Positions 27,507-36,790 of a DNA stretch of 50,047 nucleotides are shown here, piece after piece. The stretch comes from Clostridiales bacterium UBA3678 (GTDB taxonomy: Bacteria; Bacillota; Clostridia; TANB77; CAG-508). The notes under the pieces were generated by a model. That model saw nothing but the letters and a program-made list of their open reading frames with translations. It did not search any database and was not told the origin of the DNA. The DNA is taken from contig DFJF01000003.1 in NCBI GenBank assembly GCA_002372935.1, forward strand, positions 18,294-68,340, read 5' to 3'. Position 1 is the stretch's first letter. Every line of letters begins with the position of its first letter. Both the position numbers and the translations under genes were made by a program.

Positions 27507-27535
27507 TTGATTTTTTAATAAATTATTATTATAAT
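27507..27535 (+). promoter_or_regulatory. promoter of the response-regulator gene
   Basis: TTGATT (27507-27512), 17-bp spacer, perfect TATAAT (27530-27535), about 58 nt before the ATG at 27593, so the regulator can be expressed separately from the kinase. Confidence 0.65.
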
Positions 27536-27592
27536 GTCACTAAATAGAAATTTAATTTAATGCTTGTTTTGTTTTACAAGGAGGTTATAATT

Positions 27593-28672
27593 ATGCGAAT
27601 TGGAAATATTGCTAATGAAAATAATTCTACAAATATACAAAATAAGAATTCTTCATATAAAATTCTAACTGTGGATGATGAAATTGGAATTGTAGACTCT
27701 TTGTCTATTTTTCTAAAAAGGTCAGGATATTCTTTCGCTGGAGAAACAGATCCAGTAAAAGCTATAGATAGAATCAAAAACGAACATTTTGATTTATTGC
27801 TTTTAGACTTTTTAATGACTCCTCTTCATGGAGATCAAGTTGTAGAAGAAATACGTAAATTTAATAAAGATTTATATATTATATTGCTTACTGGTCATAA
27901 AGACTTAGCTCCACCACTAGAAACTATTAGGAGGTTAGACATTCAAAGTTATTGTGAAAAAAGCGATAAATTTGATCAGTTACTTTTATTGATTGAATCT
28001 GGAATAAAATCTGTTGAGCAAATGCGAGAAATAAAAAAAATAAATGCAGAACTTGCAGAAACTTATGAAAAGCTCGAAAAATCTTATATGGAAAGTATTG
28101 AAACTGTTCGATATACTGTAGAAGCAAAAGATTTATATACCAGAGGTCACTCAGATAGAGTTTCAGAATATTCTGTTTTGATAGGTAAAAAATTAGGACT
28201 TAATGATGAGGATATTAGGCGTCTTAAAATTGGAGGGCTTTTCCATGATGTTGGAAAAATCGGAGTTCCTGATAGTATTCTTCAAAAAAATGCTAAACTC
28301 ACAGATGATGAATATTCACAAATTAAAAACCACCCAACAATTGGTGCACATATTTTATCTACAGCTTCCATTTTTCAAGATATTATTCCAATAGTTAAAC
28401 ATCATCATGAAAGATATGACGGAAATGGTTACCCTTCAAGATTGAAAGGTGAAGAGATTCCATATTTATCTCGAATTGCAGCAATTGCAGATAGTTTTGA
28501 TGCAATGACTTCAAGACGTGTATATAGAGATTCATTGCCTATGGATATTGTTATTTCTGAAATTGAAAAAAATAAAGGCACTCAATTTGATCCTCAAATT
28601 GCAGATGCTTTTCTAGATATTCTAAAAAATGACTATAGCTCAATTGAGGAGATTATGAGAAAATATAAATAA
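27593..28672 (+). CDS. response regulator, REC plus HD-GYP domain
   Basis: Two-component output protein predicted to hydrolyse cyclic di-GMP when its receiver is phosphorylated. The receiver domain (about 18-135) has the acidic pair DDE, the phosphoacceptor Asp in LLLLDFLMTP, the conserved Thr in LLTGHKD and Lys in CEKSDKF. A coiled linker leads to an HD-GYP domain (about 165-355) with HSDRVSEYS, GLFHDVGKIGVPD, HPTIGAHIL, HHHERYDGNGYP and AAIADSFDAMTS, all metal-binding and GYP residues present. The frame opens at 27560, but AAGGAGG lies 9 nt before the ATG at 27593. Partner of the kinase just upstream. Confidence 0.95.
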   Translation: MRIGNIANENNSTNIQNKNSSYKILTVDDEIGIVDSLSIFLKRSGYSFAGETDPVKAIDRIKNEHFDLLLLDFLMTPLHGDQVVEEIRKFNKDLYIILLTGHKDLAPPLETIRRLDIQSYCEKSDKFDQLLLLIESGIKSVEQMREIKKINAELAETYEKLEKSYMESIETVRYTVEAKDLYTRGHSDRVSEYSVLIGKKLGLNDEDIRRLKIGGLFHDVGKIGVPDSILQKNAKLTDDEYSQIKNHPTIGAHILSTASIFQDIIPIVKHHHERYDGNGYPSRLKGEEIPYLSRIAAIADSFDAMTSRRVYRDSLPMDIVISEIEKNKGTQFDPQIADAFLDILKNDYSSIEEIMRKYK

Positions 28673-28754
28673 AAAAAGGTTACAATTAACAGCTTTAAAT
28701 TCTATAGTTCCACAACAGGGAAAATTCTAAAAGCTGATAATTGTAACCTTTTTT
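28672..28754. terminator. bidirectional terminator between the response regulator and tex
   Basis: AAAAAAGGTTACAATTA, A, CAGCTTT at 28672-28696 pairs with AAAGCTG, A, TAATTGTAACCTTTTTT at 28730-28754. Flanking A and T runs allow termination of both converging genes; the left arm begins at the end of the regulator stop codon. Confidence 0.88.
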
Positions 28755-30942
28755 ATTTTACATCTTTCATAGATAATCCTACTTTTTTTCTTTCACTATC
28801 AATTTTAATTACTTTAACTTTTACTACATCACCTACAGAAACCAATTCTGAAGGATTTTTTATATATTTATCACTCATCTCTGAAATGTGAACAAGTCCA
28901 TCATATTTAACACCAATATCTACAAAACATCCAAAGTCTATAACATTTCTAACAGTTCCTGTTAATACCATTCCCTCTTTTAAATCTTCAAATTTTAAAA
29001 CATCTTGTCTTAAGATTGGTTTTGGCATTTCATCTCTTGGGTCTCTTCCAGGTTTTGAAAGTTCATCTATAATATCTTGTAATGTCATTTCCCCAATATC
29101 TAGCTCTTTTGCCATATCTTTTACATTTATTGATTTCAAATGTTCTCTTAAAGAATTTGCTTTTTCTTTGTCTTTTAAATCTTCTTTTTTAAATCCTACT
29201 TTTTCCAATAATTTTTCTGTTGCTACATAAGATTCTGGGTGTACTGCTGTTATTTCTAAAGGATTATCTCCATCCAAAATTCTTAAAAATCCAGCACATT
29301 GCTCAAATGCTACTTTACCAAGTTTTGGTACTTTAAGCAATTGTTTTCTATTTTTAATTTTTCCATTTTCATCTCTATATTTTACAATATTTTTTGCAAT
29401 ACCTGAGTTTATCCCAGAAACATAAGACAAAAGTGATGGTGTTGCAGTATTTACATCAACTCCAACTTTATTTACTGCATCTTCTACAACTCCTGTTAGA
29501 CTTTCTGAAAGATTCTTTTGATTTACATCATGTTGGTATTGTCCAACACCTATTGCCTTTGGATCAATTTTTACAAGTTCTGCTAATGGGTCTTGAAGGC
29601 GTCTTGCTATGGAAATTGCCCCTCTTATAGAAACATTTATATCTGGATATTCTTCTGTAGCAAGTTTTGAAGCAGAATAAACAGAAGCTCCTGCCTCACT
29701 TACAATTGCATATTGCACATCTCTTTTAGCATCTTTTATCATATCTGAAACAAATTGTTCTGACTCTCTTGAAGCAGTTCCATTTCCAATTGCAATCATA
29801 TCTATTTTATCTTTATCTATTAATTTTAATAATTCTTTTTTTGCACCTTCTACATCATTTTGTGGTTCTGTAGGATAAACAGTTGTATAATCCAAAACTT
29901 TTCCTGTTTCATCAATTACAGCTATTTTGCATCCTGTTCTATACGCAGGGTCAAATCCCATTACTGTTTTTCCTTTAATAGGTGCTCCTAAAAGCAGTTG
30001 TTTTGCATTTTTTCCAAATACTTTTATCGCCTTATCTTCTGCCTTTTCCGTAAGGTCAGAGCGAATTTCTCTGTCTATTGATGGTTCTATTAATCTTTCA
30101 AAACTGTCTTTTATTGTATCTTTTAGAATTTGAGTAAATTGTGTTTCATCTTTTATTAAATCTCTTTCAATATATCTTAAGATTTTGTCTTCATTTTTCT
30201 CGATTTTTACTTTTAGAAATTCTTCTTTTTCACCTCTATTTATGGCTAAAATTCTATGACTTGGAATTCTTGCAACTACTTCTGCATAATCATAATACAT
30301 ATCATAATTAGACTTTTCTTCTGGCTTTGTAGCTTTTGTTATAATTTGTCCTTCTCTATAGCAAATTCCTTTAATCTTTTTTCTATATTTTGCATTATCA
30401 GAAATATTTTCTGCAATAATATCTAATGCTCCCTGAATTGCATCTTCTGGAGTCGCAACTACTTTATCTTTATTCTTTTTATCTTCTTCTGATAAATTTT
30501 CTATATTTACATATTGTTTTGCAATTTCTAAAATTGGAATAGTTTCTTTTTGTTCTAAAATAATATTTGCTAAAAGCTCTAATCCTTTTGCTCTTGCAAC
30601 TGTTGCTCTTGTTTTCTTTTTTTGTTTGTATGGTCTATATATATCTTCTACATCAGCCAGAGTCTTTGCTCCAGCTATATTTTGCAATATTTCATCTGTC
30701 AATTTTCCTTGTTCTTCAATTGATTTTACAACTTCTTGTTTTCTTGTTTCTAAATTTCTTAAATATGAAAGTCTTTCTCCTAGATTTCTTAATTGCTCAT
30801 CTGAAAGACCACCTGTTACCTCTTTTCTATATCTTGCTATAAATGGAATTGTATTCCCTTCATCTATAAGTTTTACAGCATTTTCTACTTGTGTATATTT
30901 TACACCTAATTCTTCTGCAATTTTGTTTACAATTTTGTCCAT
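28753..30942 (-). CDS. tex: Tex-family transcription accessory / RNA-binding protein
   Basis: A cytoplasmic nucleic-acid-binding protein conserved in most bacteria. The 729 residues run through the helical N-terminal domain (IPFIARYRKEVTGGLSDEQL), the RNase H-like YqgF domain with GFDPAYRTGCKIAVID, the helix-hairpin-helix pair (about 480-560), and a C-terminal S1 domain (about 650-725, GTVRNVIDFGCFVDIG and GLVHISEMS). ATG 30942 has AAGGAGG about 12 nt upstream; the ATG at 30969 has no SD. It follows the ABC-F gene with about 86 nt between them. Confidence 0.97.
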   Translation of the reverse strand: MDKIVNKIAEELGVKYTQVENAVKLIDEGNTIPFIARYRKEVTGGLSDEQLRNLGERLSYLRNLETRKQEVVKSIEEQGKLTDEILQNIAGAKTLADVEDIYRPYKQKKKTRATVARAKGLELLANIILEQKETIPILEIAKQYVNIENLSEEDKKNKDKVVATPEDAIQGALDIIAENISDNAKYRKKIKGICYREGQIITKATKPEEKSNYDMYYDYAEVVARIPSHRILAINRGEKEEFLKVKIEKNEDKILRYIERDLIKDETQFTQILKDTIKDSFERLIEPSIDREIRSDLTEKAEDKAIKVFGKNAKQLLLGAPIKGKTVMGFDPAYRTGCKIAVIDETGKVLDYTTVYPTEPQNDVEGAKKELLKLIDKDKIDMIAIGNGTASRESEQFVSDMIKDAKRDVQYAIVSEAGASVYSASKLATEEYPDINVSIRGAISIARRLQDPLAELVKIDPKAIGVGQYQHDVNQKNLSESLTGVVEDAVNKVGVDVNTATPSLLSYVSGINSGIAKNIVKYRDENGKIKNRKQLLKVPKLGKVAFEQCAGFLRILDGDNPLEITAVHPESYVATEKLLEKVGFKKEDLKDKEKANSLREHLKSINVKDMAKELDIGEMTLQDIIDELSKPGRDPRDEMPKPILRQDVLKFEDLKEGMVLTGTVRNVIDFGCFVDIGVKYDGLVHISEMSDKYIKNPSELVSVGDVVKVKVIKIDSERKKVGLSMKDVK

Positions 30943-30963
30943 TTTTGTTTTCTTCCTCCTTAA

Positions 30964-31026
30964 AGGCATAAATCTGGTTGAAGAATAATTAAATAATTTT
31001 TCTCCAACCTTATAACATTTTATGCT
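30964..31026 (-). other. extended stem-loop between the ABC-F gene and tex
   Basis: On the minus strand AAGCATAAA pairs with TTTATGCC(T), and inside it GGTTGGAGAA pairs imperfectly with TTCTTCAACC. It lacks a T run, so it is either a weak terminator or a processed leader of tex. Confidence 0.35.
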
Positions 31027-31028
31027 TT

Positions 31029-32612
31029 TTATTCTAATTCTAAATATTCATTATATGAAATTTCTCTATCTACAAGCCTGCCATCTGATTTTAAATCAAT
31101 AATTCTATTTGCAACTGTTTGAGTTAATTGGTGATCATGTGATGTAAATAAAATATTGCCTATAAACCTACTCATTCCTTCATTTAAAGCTGTAATACTT
31201 TCCATATCTAAATGGTTTGTTGGCTCATCAAAAATCAAAAAGTTTGCTCCAGAAAGCATCATTTTTGCTAAAACACATCTTACCTTTTCTCCTCCAGACA
31301 TTACTTTAACATTTTTTAATGCCTCTTCTCCAGAAAATAGCATTCTTCCCAAAAAACTTCTAACATAAGTTTCATCAGGATCTTTTGAATATTTTCTAAG
31401 CCAATCTGTTATTGTTTCATCTGTATTAAATAAATAATTATTGTCTTTAGGGAAATATGTATGTGTAATTGTCATTCCCCAATTTATTTCACCAGAATCT
31501 GGTTCTAATTCTCCTGCAATAATTTGGAATAATACTGTTTTAGCATTCTCATTGTCTGCCAAAAATGCGATTTTGTCTCCTGATTTTACAGTAAATGAAA
31601 TATTATCTAATATTTTCTCTCCATTTATGGTTTTTGAAATGTTTTTAACTTCTAAAATCTCTTTCCCTGGCTCTCTATCAGGCTTAAAATCTACATAAGG
31701 ATATCTTCTATTTGATGGTTTTATTTCTTCTAATTGGATTTTTTCTAATGTCTTTTTTCTTGATGTTGCCTGTTTTGATTTTGAAGCATTTGCACTAAAT
31801 CTTGCAATAAAATCTTGTAATTCTTTGATTTTTTCTTCTTTTTTCTTATTCTGTTCTCTTGCCTGTTTTTGAGCTAATTGACTTGATTCATACCAGAAGT
31901 CGTAATTACCTGGATATATCGTAATCTTTCCAAAATCTACATCTGCTATATATGTACAAACTTTATTTAAAAAATATCTATCATGTGATACAACAATTAC
32001 GGTATTTTCAAAATTTATTAAGAATTCTTGTAACCAATTTATACTTTTTAAATCTAAGTCATTTGTAGGCTCGTCTAATAATAAAATATCTGGATTTCCA
32101 AATAAACTTTGTGCTAATAAAACTTTTACCTTTTCTTTTGCCTCCAACTCTTTCATTAATTTATAATGATTTTCTGGAATTATTCCTAAATCATTTAAAA
32201 GCATTGCAGCATCTGATTCAGCATTCCATCCATCTAGCTCTGCAAACCTTTCTTCTAGTTTTGCTGCAATCATTCCATCTTCTTCTGAAAAATCCGCTTT
32301 TGAATAAATTGCTTCTTTTTGCTTCATAATGTCATATAATTCTTTATTTCCCATCATAACTGTATCTATAACACTATATTCTTCATAAGCAAAGTGATCT
32401 TGTTTTAATACTGATATTCTTTCTGTTTTTTCTTTTGAAACATCTCCTTTGCTTGGCTCTATTTCTCCTGATAAAACTTTTAAAAATGTTGATTTTCCAG
32501 CTCCATTTGCTCCTATTATTCCATAGCAATTTCCTTTGCTAAATTTTATATTTACATCTTCAAAAAGAACTCTTTTTCCAAACCTTACGGTTACTCCATT
32601 TGCACTTAACAT
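31029..32612 (-). CDS. ABC-F ATPase, YkpA/YbiT-like
   Basis: Soluble twin-ATPase that acts on the ribosome rather than transporting. The first cassette (about 1-250) has Walker A GIIGANGAGKST, Walker B DILLLDEPTNDLD and a switch histidine in VVSHDRYF. A basic linker (about 250-310, AREQNKKKEEKIKELQDF) joins the second cassette, whose Walker A is altered to LADNENAKTVLF and whose Walker B is NFLIFDEPTNHLD, followed by LFTSHDHQLTQ. The altered second P-loop is common in the YkpA branch. Length 527 fits. A role in translation rescue or antibiotic protection cannot be told apart. AAGGAGG lies a few nt before the ATG. Confidence 0.95.
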   Translation of the reverse strand: MLSANGVTVRFGKRVLFEDVNIKFSKGNCYGIIGANGAGKSTFLKVLSGEIEPSKGDVSKEKTERISVLKQDHFAYEEYSVIDTVMMGNKELYDIMKQKEAIYSKADFSEEDGMIAAKLEERFAELDGWNAESDAAMLLNDLGIIPENHYKLMKELEAKEKVKVLLAQSLFGNPDILLLDEPTNDLDLKSINWLQEFLINFENTVIVVSHDRYFLNKVCTYIADVDFGKITIYPGNYDFWYESSQLAQKQAREQNKKKEEKIKELQDFIARFSANASKSKQATSRKKTLEKIQLEEIKPSNRRYPYVDFKPDREPGKEILEVKNISKTINGEKILDNISFTVKSGDKIAFLADNENAKTVLFQIIAGELEPDSGEINWGMTITHTYFPKDNNYLFNTDETITDWLRKYSKDPDETYVRSFLGRMLFSGEEALKNVKVMSGGEKVRCVLAKMMLSGANFLIFDEPTNHLDMESITALNEGMSRFIGNILFTSHDHQLTQTVANRIIDLKSDGRLVDREISYNEYLELE

Positions 32613-32718
32613 TGTTCTCCTCCTTGCCTTTGGTATTATATACTATTTTTTGAGCATTTGTCAATCATTCTGCCTTTTTATAATTTTTATTTTGAGGGTG
32701 TATAATACACTATCGACA

Positions 32719-32757
32719 TAAAAAAAAACGCCATCGGACACGAGGCCCGATTGGGCA
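32719..32757 (-). terminator. terminator after the pilin-like gene
   Basis: On the minus strand GCCCAATCGG (32747-32756) pairs, with one bulge, with CCGATGGCG (32729-32737) around a 9-nt loop, followed by nine T. GC-rich for this genome. Confidence 0.75.
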
Positions 32758-32787
32758 CATTTTTATTTAAAGACTTGAATCTTCTAT

Positions 32788-34101
32788 CTATTTAATTTTC
32801 CAGCTATTCTCACCATTTGGCTCAAGCTTGATTGTAGACTTTAGAGAAACTGCAGGGCGAACCCCGCCATAGTCATTGAAAGCATTCCCCCTTGAATTCC
32901 ACAAGCTAGTACCATTAACACGGCCATTACCCACAAAGCGCACGCCAAAGTTAGCATTACCCCCATAAGTACCAACATACTGCGAGCCGAGCCAGTAAAA
33001 TGCCGAACTAGTGTTTGCAAACAATAAGTCATATGCATTTTTACTATTTTCTTTGTTTTTTATTGTTGTATCACTACTACTTGTAGTTGACAATGTTTGT
33101 GGATAATAGCAATAATAATTATGTGTAAGTGTTGCACTTTCTCCACTTGCTAATTTTTTCCATTCACTTCCAGTCCAATATGTAAAACTTGTATTTGTTG
33201 ATGTTGTGTCTGTTTTTGGATATTTTGTTCCATTATAATGAATATAACCATCAGAATTTAAAGTATATGTTACTTGATTTCCTGTTTGGTCTACATTACT
33301 TGTTCCAGCATTATACACATTATCTACATATCCTGTTATTTTATTTACATCATCTACATTTACACTTCTTGCTGATTTTGCATATTTTCCTTTTCCATAT
33401 ATTGCACTTATATTTTTTAATTCTTTAACTCCATTTACATATCCATTTTGTCCTTTTAAATAAAAGTAACCATTACTTGTTGTTTTAATTATATCTGATG
33501 ATATTAACATTAAACAACCTTCTTCATCCACTCCTAATACTTGCCATGTGCCTCCATAGTTTGATGAAAATGTTTGATCTCCATACCCATTTTTATCTTT
33601 TGGTGATAGATATGTTTTTTCTGTTGTTCCTTCTGTTGGACTATAATTTACGTAATCTCCTATTTTTACAGTTGTTGTTCCATATGTACATGTTAAATTA
33701 TTTGCATCATAAGTCCATGTTCTTGAACCTCCTAATACACTAAAATCTATTTCTATTCCACCTATTGTTATTACATCTTCATCTTTTAATAATTCTACTT
33801 CTTTATCTGTCAATTCACCTTTTTCTTTTAAATCTGAGATAGCTTTATCTTTTGTTACTTTGTCTCCTTCTGTATATCCTACCCCCTCATTACTTGTTGC
33901 AGCCAAATCAACATATTCTTTTACTTGACTTCCTCTTGTTGCTTCTTTTGCCTGCCATGCTTTACTTAATATTGCATTATCTCCTGTAAGCATTGAAATA
34001 CTTACCCCTGCAAGTATTAGCAAGACAATTATAGTAATGACCAATGCAATCAAAGTTATTCCTTGACTTTCAGCCTTTTTGTATTTTAAAATATTTTTCA
34101 T
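32788..34101 (-). CDS. type IV pilin-like protein with C-type-lectin/DGR-target-like C-terminus
   Basis: A 437-residue surface protein. Near the N-terminus AESQG, then ITLIALVITIIVLLILAGV, is a prepilin-peptidase site plus pilin helix, so it is probably processed and assembled in or on the envelope. The middle is Thr/Ser/Asn rich. The C-terminal about 60 residues (FYWLGSQYVGTYGG, FGVRFVGNG, GNAFNDYGGVRPAVSL) resemble the lectin-fold domain altered by diversity-generating retroelements. That segment (about 32840-33010) is about 48% GC against about 27% for the rest of the gene. No reverse transcriptase or template repeat is in the window. ATG 34101 has GAGGAG about 11 nt upstream; the frame opens at 34164. 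Confidence 0.85.
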   Translation of the reverse strand: MKNILKYKKAESQGITLIALVITIIVLLILAGVSISMLTGDNAILSKAWQAKEATRGSQVKEYVDLAATSNEGVGYTEGDKVTKDKAISDLKEKGELTDKEVELLKDEDVITIGGIEIDFSVLGGSRTWTYDANNLTCTYGTTTVKIGDYVNYSPTEGTTEKTYLSPKDKNGYGDQTFSSNYGGTWQVLGVDEEGCLMLISSDIIKTTSNGYFYLKGQNGYVNGVKELKNISAIYGKGKYAKSARSVNVDDVNKITGYVDNVYNAGTSNVDQTGNQVTYTLNSDGYIHYNGTKYPKTDTTSTNTSFTYWTGSEWKKLASGESATLTHNYYCYYPQTLSTTSSSDTTIKNKENSKNAYDLLFANTSSAFYWLGSQYVGTYGGNANFGVRFVGNGRVNGTSLWNSRGNAFNDYGGVRPAVSLKSTIKLEPNGENSWKIK

Positions 34102-34400
34102 TTGATTTTCTCTCCTCTCATTTTTTATTATCATTATTTTATAATTTATTAATTGATTTGTCAATACAGACTTTTACGTATTTTAATTCATTTTCAAGTT
34201 GTAAAATTCTCATTGCCAATGTAACAACCTCTTTCTAATAAACTTTGTTATAATCTCATTATATATTTTTGATATTTTTATTTTATTATTTTTCCTATTT
34301 TAGTCAATTTGGAACAATAGTTATTTTAAAAATTTGTTGAATTTTTTTCTTTAATATGATATTTTATATATAAATATAAAGTATTTTGAAGGAGGTCATT

Positions 34401-35726
34401 ATGAGAAATCAGAGAAATAAACGAACCAAGCATACAACCAAAGAAAATTTAAATGCATTTTTTAAATTATGTGCTTTAATTGCTTTTATTTTGGCAATCA
34501 TTTTGCTTATACAGTATTTAATTGATAAAAAAAATAATATAAATATTTCTTCTAAAAATATAGAAAAAAATACATCTGAAAATTCAAATCTTTATTCAAA
34601 TGAAAATTTAAATACATCTGAAAATTCAAATTCTTTTGCAAATGAGAATTCAACTTCTACTACAAGTGACGATAAAAAAGATATTACATTTAATATGGCT
34701 GTGACAGGAGACATTATGTGTCACAATACAATGTTTAAAGATGCATATAATTCCTCATCAAAAAAATATGATTTTTCTTACTTTTTTGATGATATAAAAA
34801 CATATTTAGAAGATGCCGATATAACAATTGGGAACCTGGAAACTACTTTTGCAGGCTCTAAAGTTGGCTATAGTGGTTACCCTACATTTAATACTCCCGA
34901 AGTTCTTGCAACTAATTTAAAAAATATCGGAGTTGATGTTGTATCTACTGCTAATAATCATTGTATTGATAAAGGATATTCCGGATTAGTAAGCACAATA
35001 AACTATTTAGATGATGCTGGAATAGCTCATACAGGAACTTTTACTTCTAAAGAGAATCAACAAAAAATTTTAATTAAAAACGTAAATGGTGTTTCTATTG
35101 CATTTTTAAGTTTTACATACGGAACAAATGGAATTTCAATTCCAAAAGGAAAAGAATATTCTGTTAATTTAATTGATAAAGCTTTAATAAAAGAGCAATT
35201 AAATTTAGCAAAAGAGCAACATCCAGATATAATATGTGTTAGTATGCATTGGGGAATAGAATATCAAACTAAGCCAAATAGTGAGCAAAAAGATTTAGCA
35301 GATTTCTTATTTAACAATGGTGCTGATATTATTTTAGGAAATCATCCTCATGTATTAGAACCAATGGAAAAAAGAACTATCAAATTGGATGATGGCACAA
35401 CAAAAGAAGGTTTTGTTATTTATTCTCTAGGAAATTTTATGGCTGATCAATCTTATCCTTATACTAGAGATTCGGCTATCTTAAATTTACAAATTACTAA
35501 AAATGGAGAAACTGCTAAAATCTCTATTGATAAAGCAACATATACTCCAACATATATTTATAAAAATACTTCTAAATCCAGTAAAAAATTTAAAATTTTA
35601 GACATCGAATCTGAAATTGAAAAATATAAAAATAACTCTTCTGGTTCTGTAAATAAATCCACTTACAATACTTTAAATACAGAACTTAAAAATATAAAAA
35701 ATATAATTGGAAAAGAGATTGAATAA
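34401..35726 (+). CDS. CapA-family poly-gamma-glutamate synthesis-type protein
   Basis: Membrane-anchored extracytoplasmic protein of the calcineurin-like PGA_cap family. A hydrophobic anchor (about 21-42) is followed by an Asn/Ser/Glu low-complexity spacer containing two near-copies of NTSENSN, then the catalytic-type domain: TGDIMCHN, NLETTF, STANNHCIDKG, SMHWGIEY, LGNHPHVLEP and IYSLGNFM. In Bacillus CapA/PgsA takes part in polyglutamate capsule production, but most clostridial members stand alone, as here with no capB or capC, so the real role is open. AAGGAGG precedes the ATG at 34401. A hairpin overlaps the stop. Confidence 0.92.
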   Translation: MRNQRNKRTKHTTKENLNAFFKLCALIAFILAIILLIQYLIDKKNNINISSKNIEKNTSENSNLYSNENLNTSENSNSFANENSTSTTSDDKKDITFNMAVTGDIMCHNTMFKDAYNSSSKKYDFSYFFDDIKTYLEDADITIGNLETTFAGSKVGYSGYPTFNTPEVLATNLKNIGVDVVSTANNHCIDKGYSGLVSTINYLDDAGIAHTGTFTSKENQQKILIKNVNGVSIAFLSFTYGTNGISIPKGKEYSVNLIDKALIKEQLNLAKEQHPDIICVSMHWGIEYQTKPNSEQKDLADFLFNNGADIILGNHPHVLEPMEKRTIKLDDGTTKEGFVIYSLGNFMADQSYPYTRDSAILNLQITKNGETAKISIDKATYTPTYIYKNTSKSSKKFKILDIESEIEKYKNNSSGSVNKSTYNTLNTELKNIKNIIGKEIE

Positions 35727-35743
35727 AAATTCAATCTCTTTCC
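35712..35743 (+). terminator. terminator overlapping the CapA stop codon
   Basis: AAGAGATTGAAT and ATTCAATCTCTT pair around a 4-nt A loop; the left arm lies in the last codons and stop of the gene. The following T run is short. Confidence 0.7.
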
Positions 35744-35781
35744 TTAATTGTTCTCCTAAAAAGTAGCAAAAAAATCTATTA

Positions 35782-36783
35782 CTAAATATTATTTTTTAAT
35801 CTCAAATCTTCTCCAAAAAATTGATAAATATTATAATATCCCGCAATTCTTGAACCTATTCTTTCTTCATAAAATTTAAAAATTTTTTCTATAGATAGGT
35901 TCGTTGATATAATAGTTTTTGTTGGCTTATTATTTAATTTTAATATTCTTGTATTAATTATTGTAAACAACTCTCCAATTGTCATACTATTTGGATTTTC
36001 TGTGCCTAAATCATCTATTATTAGTAAATCAACATTTAAAATATTTTTATAGAACTCATCAGAATCTCTTGTTTTGTTAAATTTATTACTTATTATAGTT
36101 TCAAATAAAACTGGCGCTGTTTGATAAAGTACTGTTTTTCCTTTTTTTAAAATTTCATTTGCTATACAATTTGTCATATATGTCTTCCCAAGACCAGTAT
36201 TACCAATAAACAAAAGATTTTTTTCCTCGATATTATCAAAATTATCTATAAATTTTAGACCTGCTTTTTTTATATTTTCCATGTTTTCTCTTGGAGAACA
36301 CTTTATTTTATATTTTTGTGTATTTACTTCATCAGAAAATATATCTATATTAAAATTTTCAAAGTTTTCTTTTTTTATGTCTGATAAATTTGATTTGTTA
36401 TATGATATATCTAGCATTTTTTGTTTTAAACAATTACACATTACTGATCTTCCAGTAGAATCTGTAATATATCCTCTATCTTTGCAATTATCACATTCGT
36501 ATTTTATTTCTAAATCTTTTTTATTTATTTTATTTTTTTCTAAAAAAACGTCTTTTTCTTTTTTAAAATTATCTATTTTTGTATCAAACTCATTAATTTC
36601 AGCATTTCCATTTAAAATTGATTTTGCTTTTTCTATTGACAATCGATTTATTGCGTCTTCTATTTCTTCTAATCTAGGATATTTTTCATATAGTTGTTTT
36701 TTTCTATTGTCTAGATCTTGTTCTGCTTTTCTGCGCTTTTGAGCATATTCATATAATAAGTCTTCTAATTTTTTTTCAGCCAT
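35782..36783 (-). CDS. DnaI/DnaC-type helicase loader ATPase
   Basis: AAA+ protein predicted to load the replicative helicase. The N-terminal half has a charged coil and a zinc-binding stretch (CDNCKDRGYI and MCNCLKQK, about 115-140). The ATPase domain has Walker A FIGNTGLGKTYM near 198, Walker B DLLIIDDLGTE and sensor-1 TIISTNLS; the C-terminus with EERIGSRIAGYY is typical of DnaC/DnaI. The gene follows a DnaD-domain gene by 7 nt, a normal primosome pairing in Firmicutes. Confidence 0.93.
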   Translation of the reverse strand: MAEKKLEDLLYEYAQKRRKAEQDLDNRKKQLYEKYPRLEEIEDAINRLSIEKAKSILNGNAEINEFDTKIDNFKKEKDVFLEKNKINKKDLEIKYECDNCKDRGYITDSTGRSVMCNCLKQKMLDISYNKSNLSDIKKENFENFNIDIFSDEVNTQKYKIKCSPRENMENIKKAGLKFIDNFDNIEEKNLLFIGNTGLGKTYMTNCIANEILKKGKTVLYQTAPVLFETIISNKFNKTRDSDEFYKNILNVDLLIIDDLGTENPNSMTIGELFTIINTRILKLNNKPTKTIISTNLSIEKIFKFYEERIGSRIAGYYNIYQFFGEDLRLKNNI

Positions 36784-36790
36784 TTATTAC

